NCBI RefSeq assembly: GCF_002355595.1
Contig: NZ_AP017422.1
Span: 2,542,001-2,606,000, forward strand
Length of the DNA: 64,000 bases
Direction of reading: 5' to 3'
DNA from: Filimonas lacunae
GTDB taxonomy: Bacteria > Bacteroidota > Bacteroidia > Chitinophagales > Chitinophagaceae
The translations under genes were made by a program, and so were the position numbers. Of this stretch, positions 9,114 to 18,014 are shown one piece after another. Every line of letters starts with the position of its first letter. The stretch's first letter is position 1. A model generated the notes under the pieces. It was not told the DNA's origin, ran no database searches, and saw only the letters and a program-made list of their open reading frames with translations.

Positions 9114-9455
9114 ATGGAAACTCCTCATGAAATGACAACAGTAGCCCAGGTATTGGAAAAGCTACGTGTTAAAAAAATGGACAACGAGTTCAGGTATACA
9201 GAAGAAGGCTTTACCGCAGGCAAGGGTAAGGTGTACCAGCCCGAAGACCTTGAAATAACGAAGGTCTTCCGCTTTGAAGGTCCGTCAGACCCTTCCGATA
9301 TGTCTATTGTATATATTATTGAAGCCAAGGATGGATTACAGGGCTATAGCCTGGATGCTTATGGCACCTACAGCGAACATGAAGCAGGGTATGATAATTT
9401 TATCAGGCAGGTGTCGGTAAAAGGGCATGAAGAACAGCTTTTATTTGAATTATAA
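9114..9455 (+). CDS. Conserved small protein of Bacteroidota, unknown function
   Basis: 113 residues; the start may instead be the ATG at 9129 (MTTVAQVLEKL). Its plan, MTTVxxVLxKL, then YTEEGF, then YQPEDLEITKVFRFEG and a C-terminal DAYGTY, belongs to a small family that is often labelled phosphoribosylpyrophosphate synthetase in databases. It has none of the catalytic features of that enzyme, so the label should not be transferred. It lies downstream of surE and ends at a bidirectional terminator. Confidence 0.7.
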   Translation: METPHEMTTVAQVLEKLRVKKMDNEFRYTEEGFTAGKGKVYQPEDLEITKVFRFEGPSDPSDMSIVYIIEAKDGLQGYSLDAYGTYSEHEAGYDNFIRQVSVKGHEEQLLFEL

Positions 9456-9468
9456 ACCTGATGTAAAA

Positions 9469-9507
9469 AACAAGATGCGTTGCTGTTTACAGCAACGCAT
9501 TGTTTAA
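9469..9507. terminator. Bidirectional terminator overlapping a stop codon
   Basis: Stem of about 14-17 bp around ATGCGTTGCTGT / ACAGCAACGCAT with A- and T-rich flanks. The loop region contains the TTA that is the stop of the minus-strand amidotransferase, so both convergent genes end in this hairpin. Confidence 0.8.
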
Positions 9508-10290
9508 AAATGCCGGTAAAATATGTTGTTGTGTGTGGTTGATCTTTTCCGGGTTTATCATGGCCTCCATCATACTATGCCATTTCTCCTCGCCATAACT
9601 TTCTATAATAGCTGCTTTTTTATCTTCCCGTTGTAAATGTTTACTGGTGCCTTCGGCATCTGCTTCCGGATGAAACTGGGTGCCTATAAAGTACTTATTA
9701 AAGCGTATAGCCATTATCGCCCGTTCGTAAGGTACGTGCGGACGCTCTTTTTCAATAGCCAGTAACTGGCCACCTATTTCCTGTATACGGTTTAAGTCGG
9801 GCTGAACTACCTGGTAGTTGCGGCTGTCTACTGCATAAAAAGGGTCATGCAGGCCCTGAAACAGGGTTTCCTGTTTGCCTGCCTGAAGCTGGTGCACCGG
9901 AAAAGCGCCAAAAGCAGCAGAATGCCTTTTACACACCTGGCCTACCTTATAATATTTACAAGCCAGCTGAAAACTGTGACATATAAAGAACACGGGCTTG
10001 GGCTTGTTGCCGGAAGTGTTGTTCCAGGCTTCCAGTTTTTGCAACCAGTTGATCCATGCATTTTCCCATTTGCTGTCAGCACCAGAAAGGGGCGAGCCGG
10101 GGCCACCGCTGGATATATAGATGTCGTAAGATAAATCAGGTAGTTGAACCTGTTGTCTAACTTCAAATATATTCAGCACAAGCGCATGCTGTTGCTGTTG
10201 TGCCCAGTTGGTTACAATTTCCTGCAAACAGCGCATCCCTTCGTTAGGTTGTCCGTTGTACAAGTCCAGTATCGCTATTTTTATTTGCAT
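9487..10290 (-). CDS. Class I glutamine amidotransferase-like protein
   Basis: 267 residues from the ATG at 10290; an earlier in-frame ATG at 10317 adds a non-family leader. The fold markers are an N-terminal strand IAILDLYNG, SSGGPGSP (about 60-67), FFICHSFQ with Cys104 as nucleophile, and GTQFHPEAD with His207 and Glu209 completing a Cys-His-Glu triad. The position after Cys is His-Ser, not the usual x-Gly elbow. Such proteins release ammonia from glutamine for a synthetase partner or act as gamma-glutamyl hydrolases; no partner gene is adjacent. The substrate is therefore open. Confidence 0.75.
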   Translation of the reverse strand: MQIKIAILDLYNGQPNEGMRCLQEIVTNWAQQQQHALVLNIFEVRQQVQLPDLSYDIYISSGGPGSPLSGADSKWENAWINWLQKLEAWNNTSGNKPKPVFFICHSFQLACKYYKVGQVCKRHSAAFGAFPVHQLQAGKQETLFQGLHDPFYAVDSRNYQVVQPDLNRIQEIGGQLLAIEKERPHVPYERAIMAIRFNKYFIGTQFHPEADAEGTSKHLQREDKKAAIIESYGEEKWHSMMEAMINPEKINHTQQHILPAFLNNALL

Positions 10291-10461
10291 GAATACAGCT
10301 GCGTTTTGCGCAAACATAAAAAAAGCTGCTCATATTAGGTAATGTAGATGTAATTCTACAGGCAATACGGCTGAATATTACCATTAGACAAGTATGATTA
10401 CGGCTGCGCTGGTATGGCAGTGTTTTTGAACTTTTATAGTCAGTAATAATAAAACACCACT

Positions 10462-10761
10462 ATGATAAACTATTCCACCCATGTGTTTAAAGTTGTGAAA
10501 GCCCACAACAACAAAGAAGTGTATGCCTGGCTTCACCCCGAAGTAGATATAAGCAAGCAGGAGTATGCTGTTACCGGCAGGTACCTGGTTGTGTTATTGC
10601 ATCCTGATAAAGGGCTGCAAACCTTTTACCTGAACAAGGAAAAAGGAAGTGAAGCGTATGTAATGGATGAAAACAGCCCGGCTATAGTAGAAGAGGAATG
10701 GCAGGAATGGTGCAGTAAGGCCATTCATTCACATGCCCGGCAACAGCAAAGCAGTTTATAG
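10462..10761 (+). CDS. Small hypothetical protein
   Basis: 99 residues, soluble, mixed charge, no known motif. Strand-like pattern in the first 60 residues (VFKVVKAHNNKEVYAWLHPE, YLVVLLHPD) and a Glu/Trp-rich end. It is preceded by a 170-base intergenic region and followed by a strong terminator, so it is transcribed alone. Unrecognised. Confidence 0.55.
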   Translation: MINYSTHVFKVVKAHNNKEVYAWLHPEVDISKQEYAVTGRYLVVLLHPDKGLQTFYLNKEKGSEAYVMDENSPAIVEEEWQEWCSKAIHSHARQQQSSL

Positions 10762-10784
10762 ATGTAGTACAGTTGATAAAAAAC

Positions 10785-10809
10785 AAAAGCCTCTTTACAG
10801 AGGCTTTTT
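10785..10809. terminator. Terminator between convergent genes at 10761 and 10838
   Basis: Perfect 10-bp stem AAAAGCCTCT / AGAGGCTTTT with a TTAC loop and a final T run. A/T runs flank both sides, so it can serve either strand. Confidence 0.85.
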
Positions 10810-10837
10810 GCATACATATATTCAGGCAACGCGTATA

Positions 10838-11197
10838 TTAAGCGTTGGCGGGATTGGCCAGTAAGTTGGAAATAGCCTTTAAACCCAGGGGCTTTTCAAT
10901 AAATTGCACATCCGGATATTCTTTCAAATGGGCCAGGTGCGTGTAATAAGCGCTCATGAGATTAATGGTGGTATCGGGATATTTTTCTTTTAATAAAGGC
11001 ACCTGCTGCCAGCCTAAGCCATCGGGCAGGTGGTTATCCAGGAAAATGACCTCTGGTTTAAAAGCTTCAGCTTCTTCCAAACCTTGGGTAATTGTACCGG
11101 CTGTAGATACCGTGTGGCCTAAGCGTGTTAAGTAATTCTTTAACAACAGGGTAAAATCAGCTTCATCATCTATCACTAAAATCCGGTAGTTTTTCAT
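10838..11197 (-). CDS. Single-domain response regulator (CheY-like)
   Basis: 119 residues from the ATG at 11197. It consists of one receiver domain: acidic pocket Asp10/Asp11/Glu12, phospho-acceptor Asp54 in FLDNHLPDG, and the Lys-Pro switch in FIEKPLG. There is no output domain, so it would act by protein contact or in a phosphorelay. It is divergent from rpoN across a 401-base region and is the nearest gene to the kinase-rich rpoN operon, which makes it a candidate partner of those kinases (inference). Confidence 0.85.
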   Translation of the reverse strand: MKNYRILVIDDEADFTLLLKNYLTRLGHTVSTAGTITQGLEEAEAFKPEVIFLDNHLPDGLGWQQVPLLKEKYPDTTINLMSAYYTHLAHLKEYPDVQFIEKPLGLKAISNLLANPANA

Positions 11198-11598
11198 TAC
11201 CAAGAGAGTTGATTATAAATTTCTATTCTTCTTAAGTATTGTACAATATGTATTCCATAATGCCAGATTCGACTGAATATGGACTTTTAAAGGGCAAAAA
11301 GGTCAAAAATACCTACAATTAAGGGGGCAATTACACAAAGGTGCTTTTTAGTAACCGGGTAAGGATTTGCACGAACGGGAGGAGGAATGCCGGGTAAAAT
11401 GAGAAATAGGGAACACTTTTGAACAATGGTTAAACGGCAAGTAGTTGCGTAAAATAGCGGTTATTGTGGAAATTAATACCCATATTTGTTTTCTTCGCAT
11501 GCGTTCAGGCGGAGAATAGAAAACGGTTCAAATAATTTTTTTTTGGGTTTGGTGTTTGCTAGATAGGAGGTGATTGTCCGTTTTTAACCGTCTTACCT
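11198..11598. other. Intergenic region between the lone receiver and rpoN
   Basis: 401 bases without a convincing gene. It is A/T-rich and must hold promoters in both directions. AGGAGG occurs at 11566-11571, 28 bases before the rpoN ATG, too far for a normal ribosome site. A CATATTTG string (11481-11488) resembles a Bacteroidota -7 box but lacks a well-spaced -33 element. I could not find a clear sigma-54 -24/-12 site here. Confidence 0.4.
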
Positions 11599-13023
11599 AT
11601 GATAAATCAAAGAATTGAACAGAAGGGCCAGTTAAAGGTATTACCGCAAAAAATACAGTTTCTCAACTTTCTGTATTTGAACAGACAGGAGCTGGAAATG
11701 CGCATACAGAATGAATTAATTGAAAACCCGTTGCTGGAATTGAAAGACAACGGGGAGAGCGAGAAAGAGAATGACGAGGTGATAGCTGATTTTAAGGGGG
11801 TAGAGGAATACATGTATGACGATATACCTGACTATAAATATGAGTATCATAATTATTTGCCTGACAACGCGCATGTAGACAGGCCGCTGGAAGAGCGTCC
11901 TGATTTCAGGGCCGATTTACGCCGTCAGCTGGGCTTGCTGGAAACTGACGCCAGGATGTATGATCTGGCGGTGTATATTATAGACAGCCTGAATGACTAT
12001 GGTATGCTGGATACAGATATAGACACGCTGGCAGAAGAATATTCCTTTAATCAGCAGCGTGTTACCGAGCCGGAGCAGCTGGAGCAGGTGATAAAGCTGT
12101 TGCAAACGCTGGACCCGCCTGGTATTGCCAGTTTTTCGGTAAAAGATTGTTTGCTCACACAGTTGAACCGGGTAGAGAAGAAGTGTCCGGTTTGCCGCAA
12201 GGCCATAGAGCTGATGACGCATTATTATGATTACCTGTACACCGGCAGTTTTGACCGCATAATGGATCAGATGCAGCTGGATAAAGAAGAGTTTCAGGCT
12301 GTGATACATTATATAGCCAAGCTGAGTCCACACCCGGTAATAGTAACAGATTCGGAAGAAGAAAAACAGCAGGTGATTGTGCCTGATGTGTTTGTGTTAA
12401 AAGAAGGAGAGCGTTTTGTGATCACTTTGAATAATGCTTATTCCGACAGGTTGATGATAAATAATTACGGGAGTGAACTGCATGTAGAAGGGGCGGCCGA
12501 CAGGGCACAGAAGCAGGCTAAAAAGTATATCAAAAGCAAAACAACTGCGGCCAACTGGTTTATATCGGCGGTGCAGCAACGGGAGCATACCCTGGTAAAA
12601 ATTATGCAGGCCATTGTGCATTTACAAAGGGCTTATTTTGAAGAAGGGGATACGGCACAGATAAAACCGATGATATTGAAGCAGGTAGCAGAATTGTCTG
12701 GCATGGATATTTCAACTGTATCGCGTGCCACTGCCAATAAATACGCAGAAACAGAATTTGGAATGGTGAGTTTGAAAGCGTTGTTTACGGAAGGTGTGCA
12801 TAATACGGAAGGGGAAACAATCAGCAACCGTATTATACGCGATCATATTAAAGACATTATTGCGGGAGAGGACAGAAAGGACCCGTTTACGGACCAGCAG
12901 ATAACAGACGCATTGAAAAAAAATGGAATAATGATTGCAAGAAGAACGGTAACAAAGTACAGGGAACAGCTGCAGATACCTGTTGCCCATTTAAGGAAGC
13001 TGTCTGCTCAAATACAACATTAA
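11599..13023 (+). CDS. rpoN: RNA polymerase sigma-54 factor
   Basis: 474 residues. The Gln/Leu-rich activator-binding region I is at residues 1-50 (LPQKIQFLNFLYLNRQEL), followed by an acidic region II. The core-binding region spans about 100-270. The DNA-binding end has a helix-turn-helix with SGMDISTVSRATANKY and the RpoN box ARRTVTKYRE at 447-456, recognising the -12/-24 promoter. It is the first gene of a tight operon: the sigma-54 activator begins 9 bases downstream. A pair of Cys (CPVC) sits in the core-binding region, which is not typical of the best-known members. Confidence 0.97.
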   Translation: MINQRIEQKGQLKVLPQKIQFLNFLYLNRQELEMRIQNELIENPLLELKDNGESEKENDEVIADFKGVEEYMYDDIPDYKYEYHNYLPDNAHVDRPLEERPDFRADLRRQLGLLETDARMYDLAVYIIDSLNDYGMLDTDIDTLAEEYSFNQQRVTEPEQLEQVIKLLQTLDPPGIASFSVKDCLLTQLNRVEKKCPVCRKAIELMTHYYDYLYTGSFDRIMDQMQLDKEEFQAVIHYIAKLSPHPVIVTDSEEEKQQVIVPDVFVLKEGERFVITLNNAYSDRLMINNYGSELHVEGAADRAQKQAKKYIKSKTTAANWFISAVQQREHTLVKIMQAIVHLQRAYFEEGDTAQIKPMILKQVAELSGMDISTVSRATANKYAETEFGMVSLKALFTEGVHNTEGETISNRIIRDHIKDIIAGEDRKDPFTDQQITDALKKNGIMIARRTVTKYREQLQIPVAHLRKLSAQIQH

Positions 13024-13032
13024 ACAATACCT

Positions 13033-14511
13033 ATGCCTAAGATTCTCATCGTTGATGATGATAAAGACATGTGTCTTTTGCTGGAAAGATTTCTCAGGAA
13101 GAAGAATTATGAAGTAGTAGTGGCTAATTCCGGAAAAGAGGCATTGAACTGCCTGTTCAGGAACAATGTGCACCTGGTGCTTTGTGATTACAAGCTGGAA
13201 GATGTAACCGGCGCGGAGTTGTTAACTTCTATCCGTAAAGAGTATGCTGATTTGCCGGTAATTATTATCACGGCCTATAGTGATATTAAAACGGCGGTTG
13301 ATGCTATGAAAAAGGGTGCGTTTGATTATGTAACCAAACCCTTGTTCCCGGATGAGATTTTGCTGACCATTGAAAAGGCGCTGAAGAGTGGCGGTGTGGC
13401 ACCCCACAATACCAACGGTGCTGTTGTGGATGGCGCTAAAGCCGATCATCAGAATGGCAGTGTTAAAGAAAAGCAGATTGCTTTGCATTCCGACAGGTTT
13501 GTAGCAGGCAAAAGTCCTTTATTTAAGAATATACTGGAACAGATACGACGTGTAGCGCCTACTGACTACAGTGTTATCATATATGGCGAAAGTGGTAGTG
13601 GTAAAGAAGTGCTGGCCAATGAAATTCATATGCAAAGCAAGCGTGCTAAAAATCCGTTTGTGGCTGTGGATTGCGGCGCTTTATCGCGCGAGTTGGCAGG
13701 CAGTGAGCTGTTCGGGCATGAGAAAGGTGCTTTTACAGGTGCATTGAACCAGAAGACGGGCATATTTGAAGTAGCCAACGGCGGAACAGTGTTCCTGGAT
13801 GAAATAGCCAACCTGAGTTATGATATACAGGTAAGCCTGTTGCGTGCCGTACAGGAACGTAAAATAAGAAGGGTAGGCGGTACCAAGGATATTGATTTTG
13901 ATGTGCGCATTATAGTAGCCAGTAACGAAGAGTTATGGGAAGCTGCGAAAAAAGGTAAGTTCAGAGAAGATCTGTTTCACCGCTTTAATGAGTTCAGCAT
14001 TAAAATACCGCCATTGCGCGATCGTAAGGAAGATGTGATGCAGTTTGCCACACACTTTTTACAACAAGCCAATGAAGAACTGAATAAACATATCAAGGGC
14101 TTTCAGCCAGAGGTGGAAGATATCTTCCGCAAATATGTATGGCATGGTAACCTGCGTGAATTGAAGAATGTAATTAAGCGTACTTCTTTATTAACGGATG
14201 GTGATATGATTGAAGTGACCTCCCTGCCATTTGAAATTATCAACTATTCCAAGCTGAATTTTGATGAGGCTGAAGAAGCGCCCGCAGAAAAAGCCAGTAA
14301 GGTAGAAGCAGGTATTGTGTTGCCTAAGCGGGAAGATTCGCTGGGCGAAAACAGCCTGAAAGATGCAGCAGCAGATGCAGAGTACCTTACTATTTTAAAA
14401 GCGTTGAAGGAAGTAAACTTTAATAAAAGCAAGGCAGCCCGATTACTAAACGTAGACAGGAAGACCCTGTACAATAAGATTAAACAATTTGACGAGAATA
14501 ACAACCGGTAA
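13033..14511 (+). CDS. Sigma-54-dependent NtrC-family response regulator
   Basis: 492 residues. Receiver domain (1-120) with phospho-acceptor Asp52 and switch Lys in YVTKPLF. AAA+ domain (about 155-385) with Walker A GESGSGKE at 185-192 and the sigma-54 contact loop GAFTGA at 232-237; Walker B is in GTVFLDEIANL. C-terminal Fis-type helix-turn-helix (about 451-488, NKSKAARLLNVDRKTLYNKI). It hydrolyses ATP to open sigma-54 promoters. It lies directly between rpoN and two kinases, so it is very probably phosphorylated by one of them and works with the RpoN encoded beside it. Confidence 0.97.
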   Translation: MPKILIVDDDKDMCLLLERFLRKKNYEVVVANSGKEALNCLFRNNVHLVLCDYKLEDVTGAELLTSIRKEYADLPVIIITAYSDIKTAVDAMKKGAFDYVTKPLFPDEILLTIEKALKSGGVAPHNTNGAVVDGAKADHQNGSVKEKQIALHSDRFVAGKSPLFKNILEQIRRVAPTDYSVIIYGESGSGKEVLANEIHMQSKRAKNPFVAVDCGALSRELAGSELFGHEKGAFTGALNQKTGIFEVANGGTVFLDEIANLSYDIQVSLLRAVQERKIRRVGGTKDIDFDVRIIVASNEELWEAAKKGKFREDLFHRFNEFSIKIPPLRDRKEDVMQFATHFLQQANEELNKHIKGFQPEVEDIFRKYVWHGNLRELKNVIKRTSLLTDGDMIEVTSLPFEIINYSKLNFDEAEEAPAEKASKVEAGIVLPKREDSLGENSLKDAAADAEYLTILKALKEVNFNKSKAARLLNVDRKTLYNKIKQFDENNNR

Positions 14512-14515
14512 CCCT

Positions 14516-15688
14516 ATGCCTGCTGTATTTAATGATAATACCTCCCGTGTTTCCACTGCTTCGGAAGTAAGCCGTGATACAGAAGTGTTTCTGAAATATG
14601 GCACCTGGGAAAATTACCTGGAAAATCAAACTTTCTGGTGGTCGAATGGTATGTATATACTATTTGGCTACGATCCTGCCGATAAAGAAACGTTGCATAT
14701 TTCCACTGATTTTTACTACAGTCATATGTATCCCGAGGATGTGGAGCAGGCGCAGAAGATCCGGCAGAGCTGGGAAAGCTTTCCGGGATATTATTCATGG
14801 GATTTTCGCATTAAAGACAGGCAGGGCAATATAAAGGTGCTGGAAAGCAATGCGCGCATGATACGGGATGCCAACGGGGTACTGGTGAAAGTAGTTGGCA
14901 CCACGCGTGATATTACCGATTTGCGTACTTACCAGCGTGGGCTGGAAGCTAAAATACAGGAGCTGAACCGTAGCAATAAAGAGCTGGAAGAGTTTGCTTA
15001 TATCGCTTCACATGATTTGCAGGAGCCTTTGCGCAAGTTTAATACGTTTGGCGAGCGGCTACAGGTAAAGTACAGTGCCGTACTGGAAAAGGATGGTAAT
15101 TTTTACCTGGACCGTATGATGGCGGCAGCGCAGGTAATGCGCGAGCTGATAGATAACCTGCTGGATTACTCGCGCATTAGTGGTAATAACCACGAATTTA
15201 GCCGTGTATCCTTACCCCGCGTAATAGCCGATGTGTTAAGCAACCTGGAATTACAGATAGAAGAATCGAATGCCGTAGTAGAGGTAGAGCCTTTGCCGGA
15301 GATAGAAGCTATTCCATTGCAAATGCAGCAGCTTTTCACCAATCTTATTTCCAACGCCATTAAGTTCAGTAATAACCAGCCATCGCCGCTGATACAGATA
15401 AAGGCCGGAAGGCCCCAGCCGGAAGAGTTGTTGCAATGGCCTTTGCTGAGCAATATGCCGGTGTATAAGATTACGGTCAAAGACAACGGTATTGGCTTTG
15501 ACCAGGAAGATGCTATCCGTATTTTCCAGATATTCCAGCGTTTACATGGTAAGGCGGAATATAAGGGGTCGGGAATTGGTCTTTCTATTTGCAAAAGAAT
15601 TTTAGAAGTTCATAACGGGGTAATCTATGCTGAAAGCGAGCCTGGTAAAGGTGCTTCTTTCATTATACTGATACCCGAAATAAGGTAG
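14516..15688 (+). CDS. PAS-domain sensor histidine kinase
   Basis: 390 residues from the ATG at 14516, 4 bases after the regulator stop. An alternative start at 14489 would overlap the upstream gene. One PAS/PAC sensor domain (about 25-140), a short coiled coil, HisKA with phospho-acceptor His166 in ASHDLQEPLRK, then HATPase_c with N box NLISNAIKFS, DNGIGFD and GSGIGLSICKRI. No membrane segment is present, so it is cytosolic. It is the likely kinase for the receiver modules in the same operon. Confidence 0.92.
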   Translation: MPAVFNDNTSRVSTASEVSRDTEVFLKYGTWENYLENQTFWWSNGMYILFGYDPADKETLHISTDFYYSHMYPEDVEQAQKIRQSWESFPGYYSWDFRIKDRQGNIKVLESNARMIRDANGVLVKVVGTTRDITDLRTYQRGLEAKIQELNRSNKELEEFAYIASHDLQEPLRKFNTFGERLQVKYSAVLEKDGNFYLDRMMAAAQVMRELIDNLLDYSRISGNNHEFSRVSLPRVIADVLSNLELQIEESNAVVEVEPLPEIEAIPLQMQQLFTNLISNAIKFSNNQPSPLIQIKAGRPQPEELLQWPLLSNMPVYKITVKDNGIGFDQEDAIRIFQIFQRLHGKAEYKGSGIGLSICKRILEVHNGVIYAESEPGKGASFIILIPEIR

Positions 15689-15691
15689 ATT

Positions 15692-17149
15692 ATGAGTGGT
15701 GTTCAACAGCCTGTAAGGATATTGGTAGTAGATGATGATGAAGATGATTTTTTGATTTTAAAAGACATGCTGCAGGCAATATCCCATCCTGTAAAAGCTA
15801 CCTGGTCTTACTCTTATAACGATGCCTTAGAGCATATCCGTTCCGGTGCATACGATGTTATTATTGTAGACTTCCGCCTGGGACGTAAAACCGGTATTGA
15901 TTTAATGGCCGATGCGGCCCGGTTTCATTTTGATACGCCTTTTATTTTTTTAACAGGTGCAGGCAGTGCCAAAATTGATGCGCTGGCTTTAAAAGCTGGT
16001 GCTACCGATTACCTGGTAAAAGGGGAGATGACTGAAGAGAAACTGGATAGAAGTATCCGGTATGCTATTGAAAGAAGCAAGGTGATTGCCGCATTGCGTT
16101 TAAGTGAAACCAAATACCGCAATGTATTTGAAAACTCGAAAGATGGTATTTTTATAGCAGACCATACCGGGCGCATTATACAAACCAACACGGTGTTTAT
16201 CCAGTTGCTGGGTGTTTCCATTGATGATAATCCTGCCTTAAATCTTACCGACCTGGTTACTTCGGAACAGCAAAAAAACATACTGGCCAATGTTATTGAG
16301 CATTGTGGCGAGATAAAAGATATGGAAACGGAACTGCTGTATGCGGGTGAAGACATTCGCACAGGGCTGTTAAGTATTTCGTGCAGCACTAATGAAAACG
16401 GCGAAAGCTTTTTTCAATGTTTTTTACATGATATTACGGAGCTGAAAAAGAGTGAACGTAACCTGTTTCAGATAGAGAAGCTGAATGCCATGGGAGGGCT
16501 GGTGCGCACGTTGGCACATGAGGTTAGAAACCCGCTGAATAATATAAACCTTTCGGTAGACCAGATGGAGGAAATGTTTACCGATGAAGGTCTGGCTATT
16601 TACCTGGAAATTGTAAAGCGCAATTCTGGGTATATTAATTCACTTATTACAGAACTGTTGCACTCCTTACGGCACACAGAAATGAATATTCAGAAGTGGC
16701 CGGTGCATGATATTTTTTACCTGTCGCTTGCCAAGGTAAAAGACCGTTTAGATATTAAGAAGATTCAGGTAAAAGTATTGTTGCCACAGGAAGATTTGCA
16801 TGTGCAGATTGACCTGGAGAAAATGAACTCTGCCTTTTTAAACCTGTTGACCAATGCTATTGAAGCCATAGAGCATAACGAAGGGCTTATTACCTTAAGC
16901 TCTGAGAAAAGCAAGGATGGCGTATTAGTGAAAATACAGGATAATGGCATGGGCATATCTACCGAAAGCCTGGGGCGCCTGTTTGAACCTTATTATACCA
17001 CTAAGCGCAATGGTATGGGACTGGGCATGGTGGCTACTTTAAACATACTACAGGCGCACAATGCTACTATTGAGGTGAAATCAGAAGTAGGCAAAGGCAC
17101 TGCATTCAGTATCCTGTTTCCCTGGCCGGTAGAAGCTGCAGAGAATTAA
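15692..17149 (+). CDS. REC-PAS-histidine kinase (NtrB-like kinase core)
   Basis: 485 residues. Receiver (1-125) with Asp60 as phospho-acceptor; the conserved Lys is in LVKGEM, with Gly instead of Pro after it. A PAS domain (about 140-255) is followed by a HisKA/HATPase core with His276 in LAHEVRNPLNNI, closer to the NtrB type than to the SHDLQEPL type of the preceding gene, and G boxes DNGMGIS and GMGLGMV. There is no membrane segment. An N-terminal receiver on a kinase points to a relay: the upstream kinase could feed this receiver, and this kinase could feed the NtrC-type regulator. Confidence 0.92.
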   Translation: MSGVQQPVRILVVDDDEDDFLILKDMLQAISHPVKATWSYSYNDALEHIRSGAYDVIIVDFRLGRKTGIDLMADAARFHFDTPFIFLTGAGSAKIDALALKAGATDYLVKGEMTEEKLDRSIRYAIERSKVIAALRLSETKYRNVFENSKDGIFIADHTGRIIQTNTVFIQLLGVSIDDNPALNLTDLVTSEQQKNILANVIEHCGEIKDMETELLYAGEDIRTGLLSISCSTNENGESFFQCFLHDITELKKSERNLFQIEKLNAMGGLVRTLAHEVRNPLNNINLSVDQMEEMFTDEGLAIYLEIVKRNSGYINSLITELLHSLRHTEMNIQKWPVHDIFYLSLAKVKDRLDIKKIQVKVLLPQEDLHVQIDLEKMNSAFLNLLTNAIEAIEHNEGLITLSSEKSKDGVLVKIQDNGMGISTESLGRLFEPYYTTKRNGMGLGMVATLNILQAHNATIEVKSEVGKGTAFSILFPWPVEAAEN

Positions 17150-17934
17150 GACGCTTTTTTCTGCGATTTAGATTTGGCTTTGCCACTCAGGCTGGCCTTC
17201 AGCTGACTAACCAGGTCGCTGGTGTTTCTATGTACCACCTTCAATTTGGCAGGCGGTGTTTTTATCCCTTTTTGTTTCTTTTTGATAATGTCCAGTAAGG
17301 CATCGGTATAAGTGTCTTTATACTTGTTCATGTTGAATTTAGAAGGAGTAAGGTTGGCGATAAGCGCCATAGCCATTTTCATTTCAGCAGCAGTGGTTTT
17401 AGATGTCGGCACCTTAATGTCGCTGGAGTCTCTTATCTCCTCGGGAAAACGTAAAGTATATAACAGCATAATATTGCCACTGGTAGTGAGGGCGCATAAA
17501 TGTTCTTTATTGCGCAGCACAAAGGTGCCTACGCCAATTTTGCCTGTTTTGCTAATAGCATCACGTAGTAACACATAGGCTTTTTTACCTTCGGCGCGGG
17601 GCTCGAGGTAATAAGGTGTTTCGTACAACATTGGGTCAATATCTTCCTGATTGGCAAATTCGTTTACCTGAATCAGTTGTGTTTTTTCGGGACTGGCTTT
17701 TTCAAAATCCTTATCCTCCAGTATCACATATTTACCATTCAATTCATATCCTTTTACGATACTTTTCCAGGGTACCTCTTTTCCTGCGTCATTCACTCTT
17801 TTAAAGTGTATACGTGAATGGTCTTTTTTATCCAGCATATCCAGGTTTAACGAACTGTTTTCGATAGCGCTGTACAGGTTAACGGGAATGTTTACCAGGC
17901 CAAAGCCAATAGCGCCTTTCCATAAAGATCTCAT
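17146..17934 (-). CDS. ku: Ku protein (DNA double-strand-break end binding)
   Basis: 262 residues, typical of bacterial Ku. N-terminal MRSLWKGAIGFGLVNIPV starts the Ku beta-barrel core; other family strings are HFKRVNDAGKEV, YELNGKYVIL, YFLEPR-like YYLEPRAEGKKAYVLLRDA and RFPEEIRD. The tail is Lys- and Ser-rich. The homodimer threads on DNA ends and recruits LigD in non-homologous end joining. No ligD is adjacent. The stop overlaps the end of the convergent kinase by 4 bases. It is the only gene on its strand here apart from the DUF4142 lipoprotein upstream, from which it is separated by a terminator. Confidence 0.95.
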   Translation of the reverse strand: MRSLWKGAIGFGLVNIPVNLYSAIENSSLNLDMLDKKDHSRIHFKRVNDAGKEVPWKSIVKGYELNGKYVILEDKDFEKASPEKTQLIQVNEFANQEDIDPMLYETPYYLEPRAEGKKAYVLLRDAISKTGKIGVGTFVLRNKEHLCALTTSGNIMLLYTLRFPEEIRDSSDIKVPTSKTTAAEMKMAMALIANLTPSKFNMNKYKDTYTDALLDIIKKKQKGIKTPPAKLKVVHRNTSDLVSQLKASLSGKAKSKSQKKAS

Positions 17935-17958
17935 AACTACATGGGTTTTGTGTTATAT

Positions 17959-17990
17959 AAAAAAGGCCACCTGCAGACGCAGGCAGGCCG
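17959..17990 (-). terminator. Terminator after the DUF4142 gene
   Basis: Read on the minus strand: GGCCTGCCTGC / GCAGGTGGCC, an imperfect hairpin followed by TTTTTTATAT. It separates the DUF4142 lipoprotein gene from ku. Confidence 0.75.
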
Positions 17991-18014
17991 TAGAATATGT
18001 CCACTCTAACAACA

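Noticed and set aside
9114-9455. Phosphoribosylpyrophosphate synthetase label for the small gene
   Set aside because: At 113 residues it lacks the PRPP-binding and catalytic motifs of that enzyme; the label is a known database carry-over.
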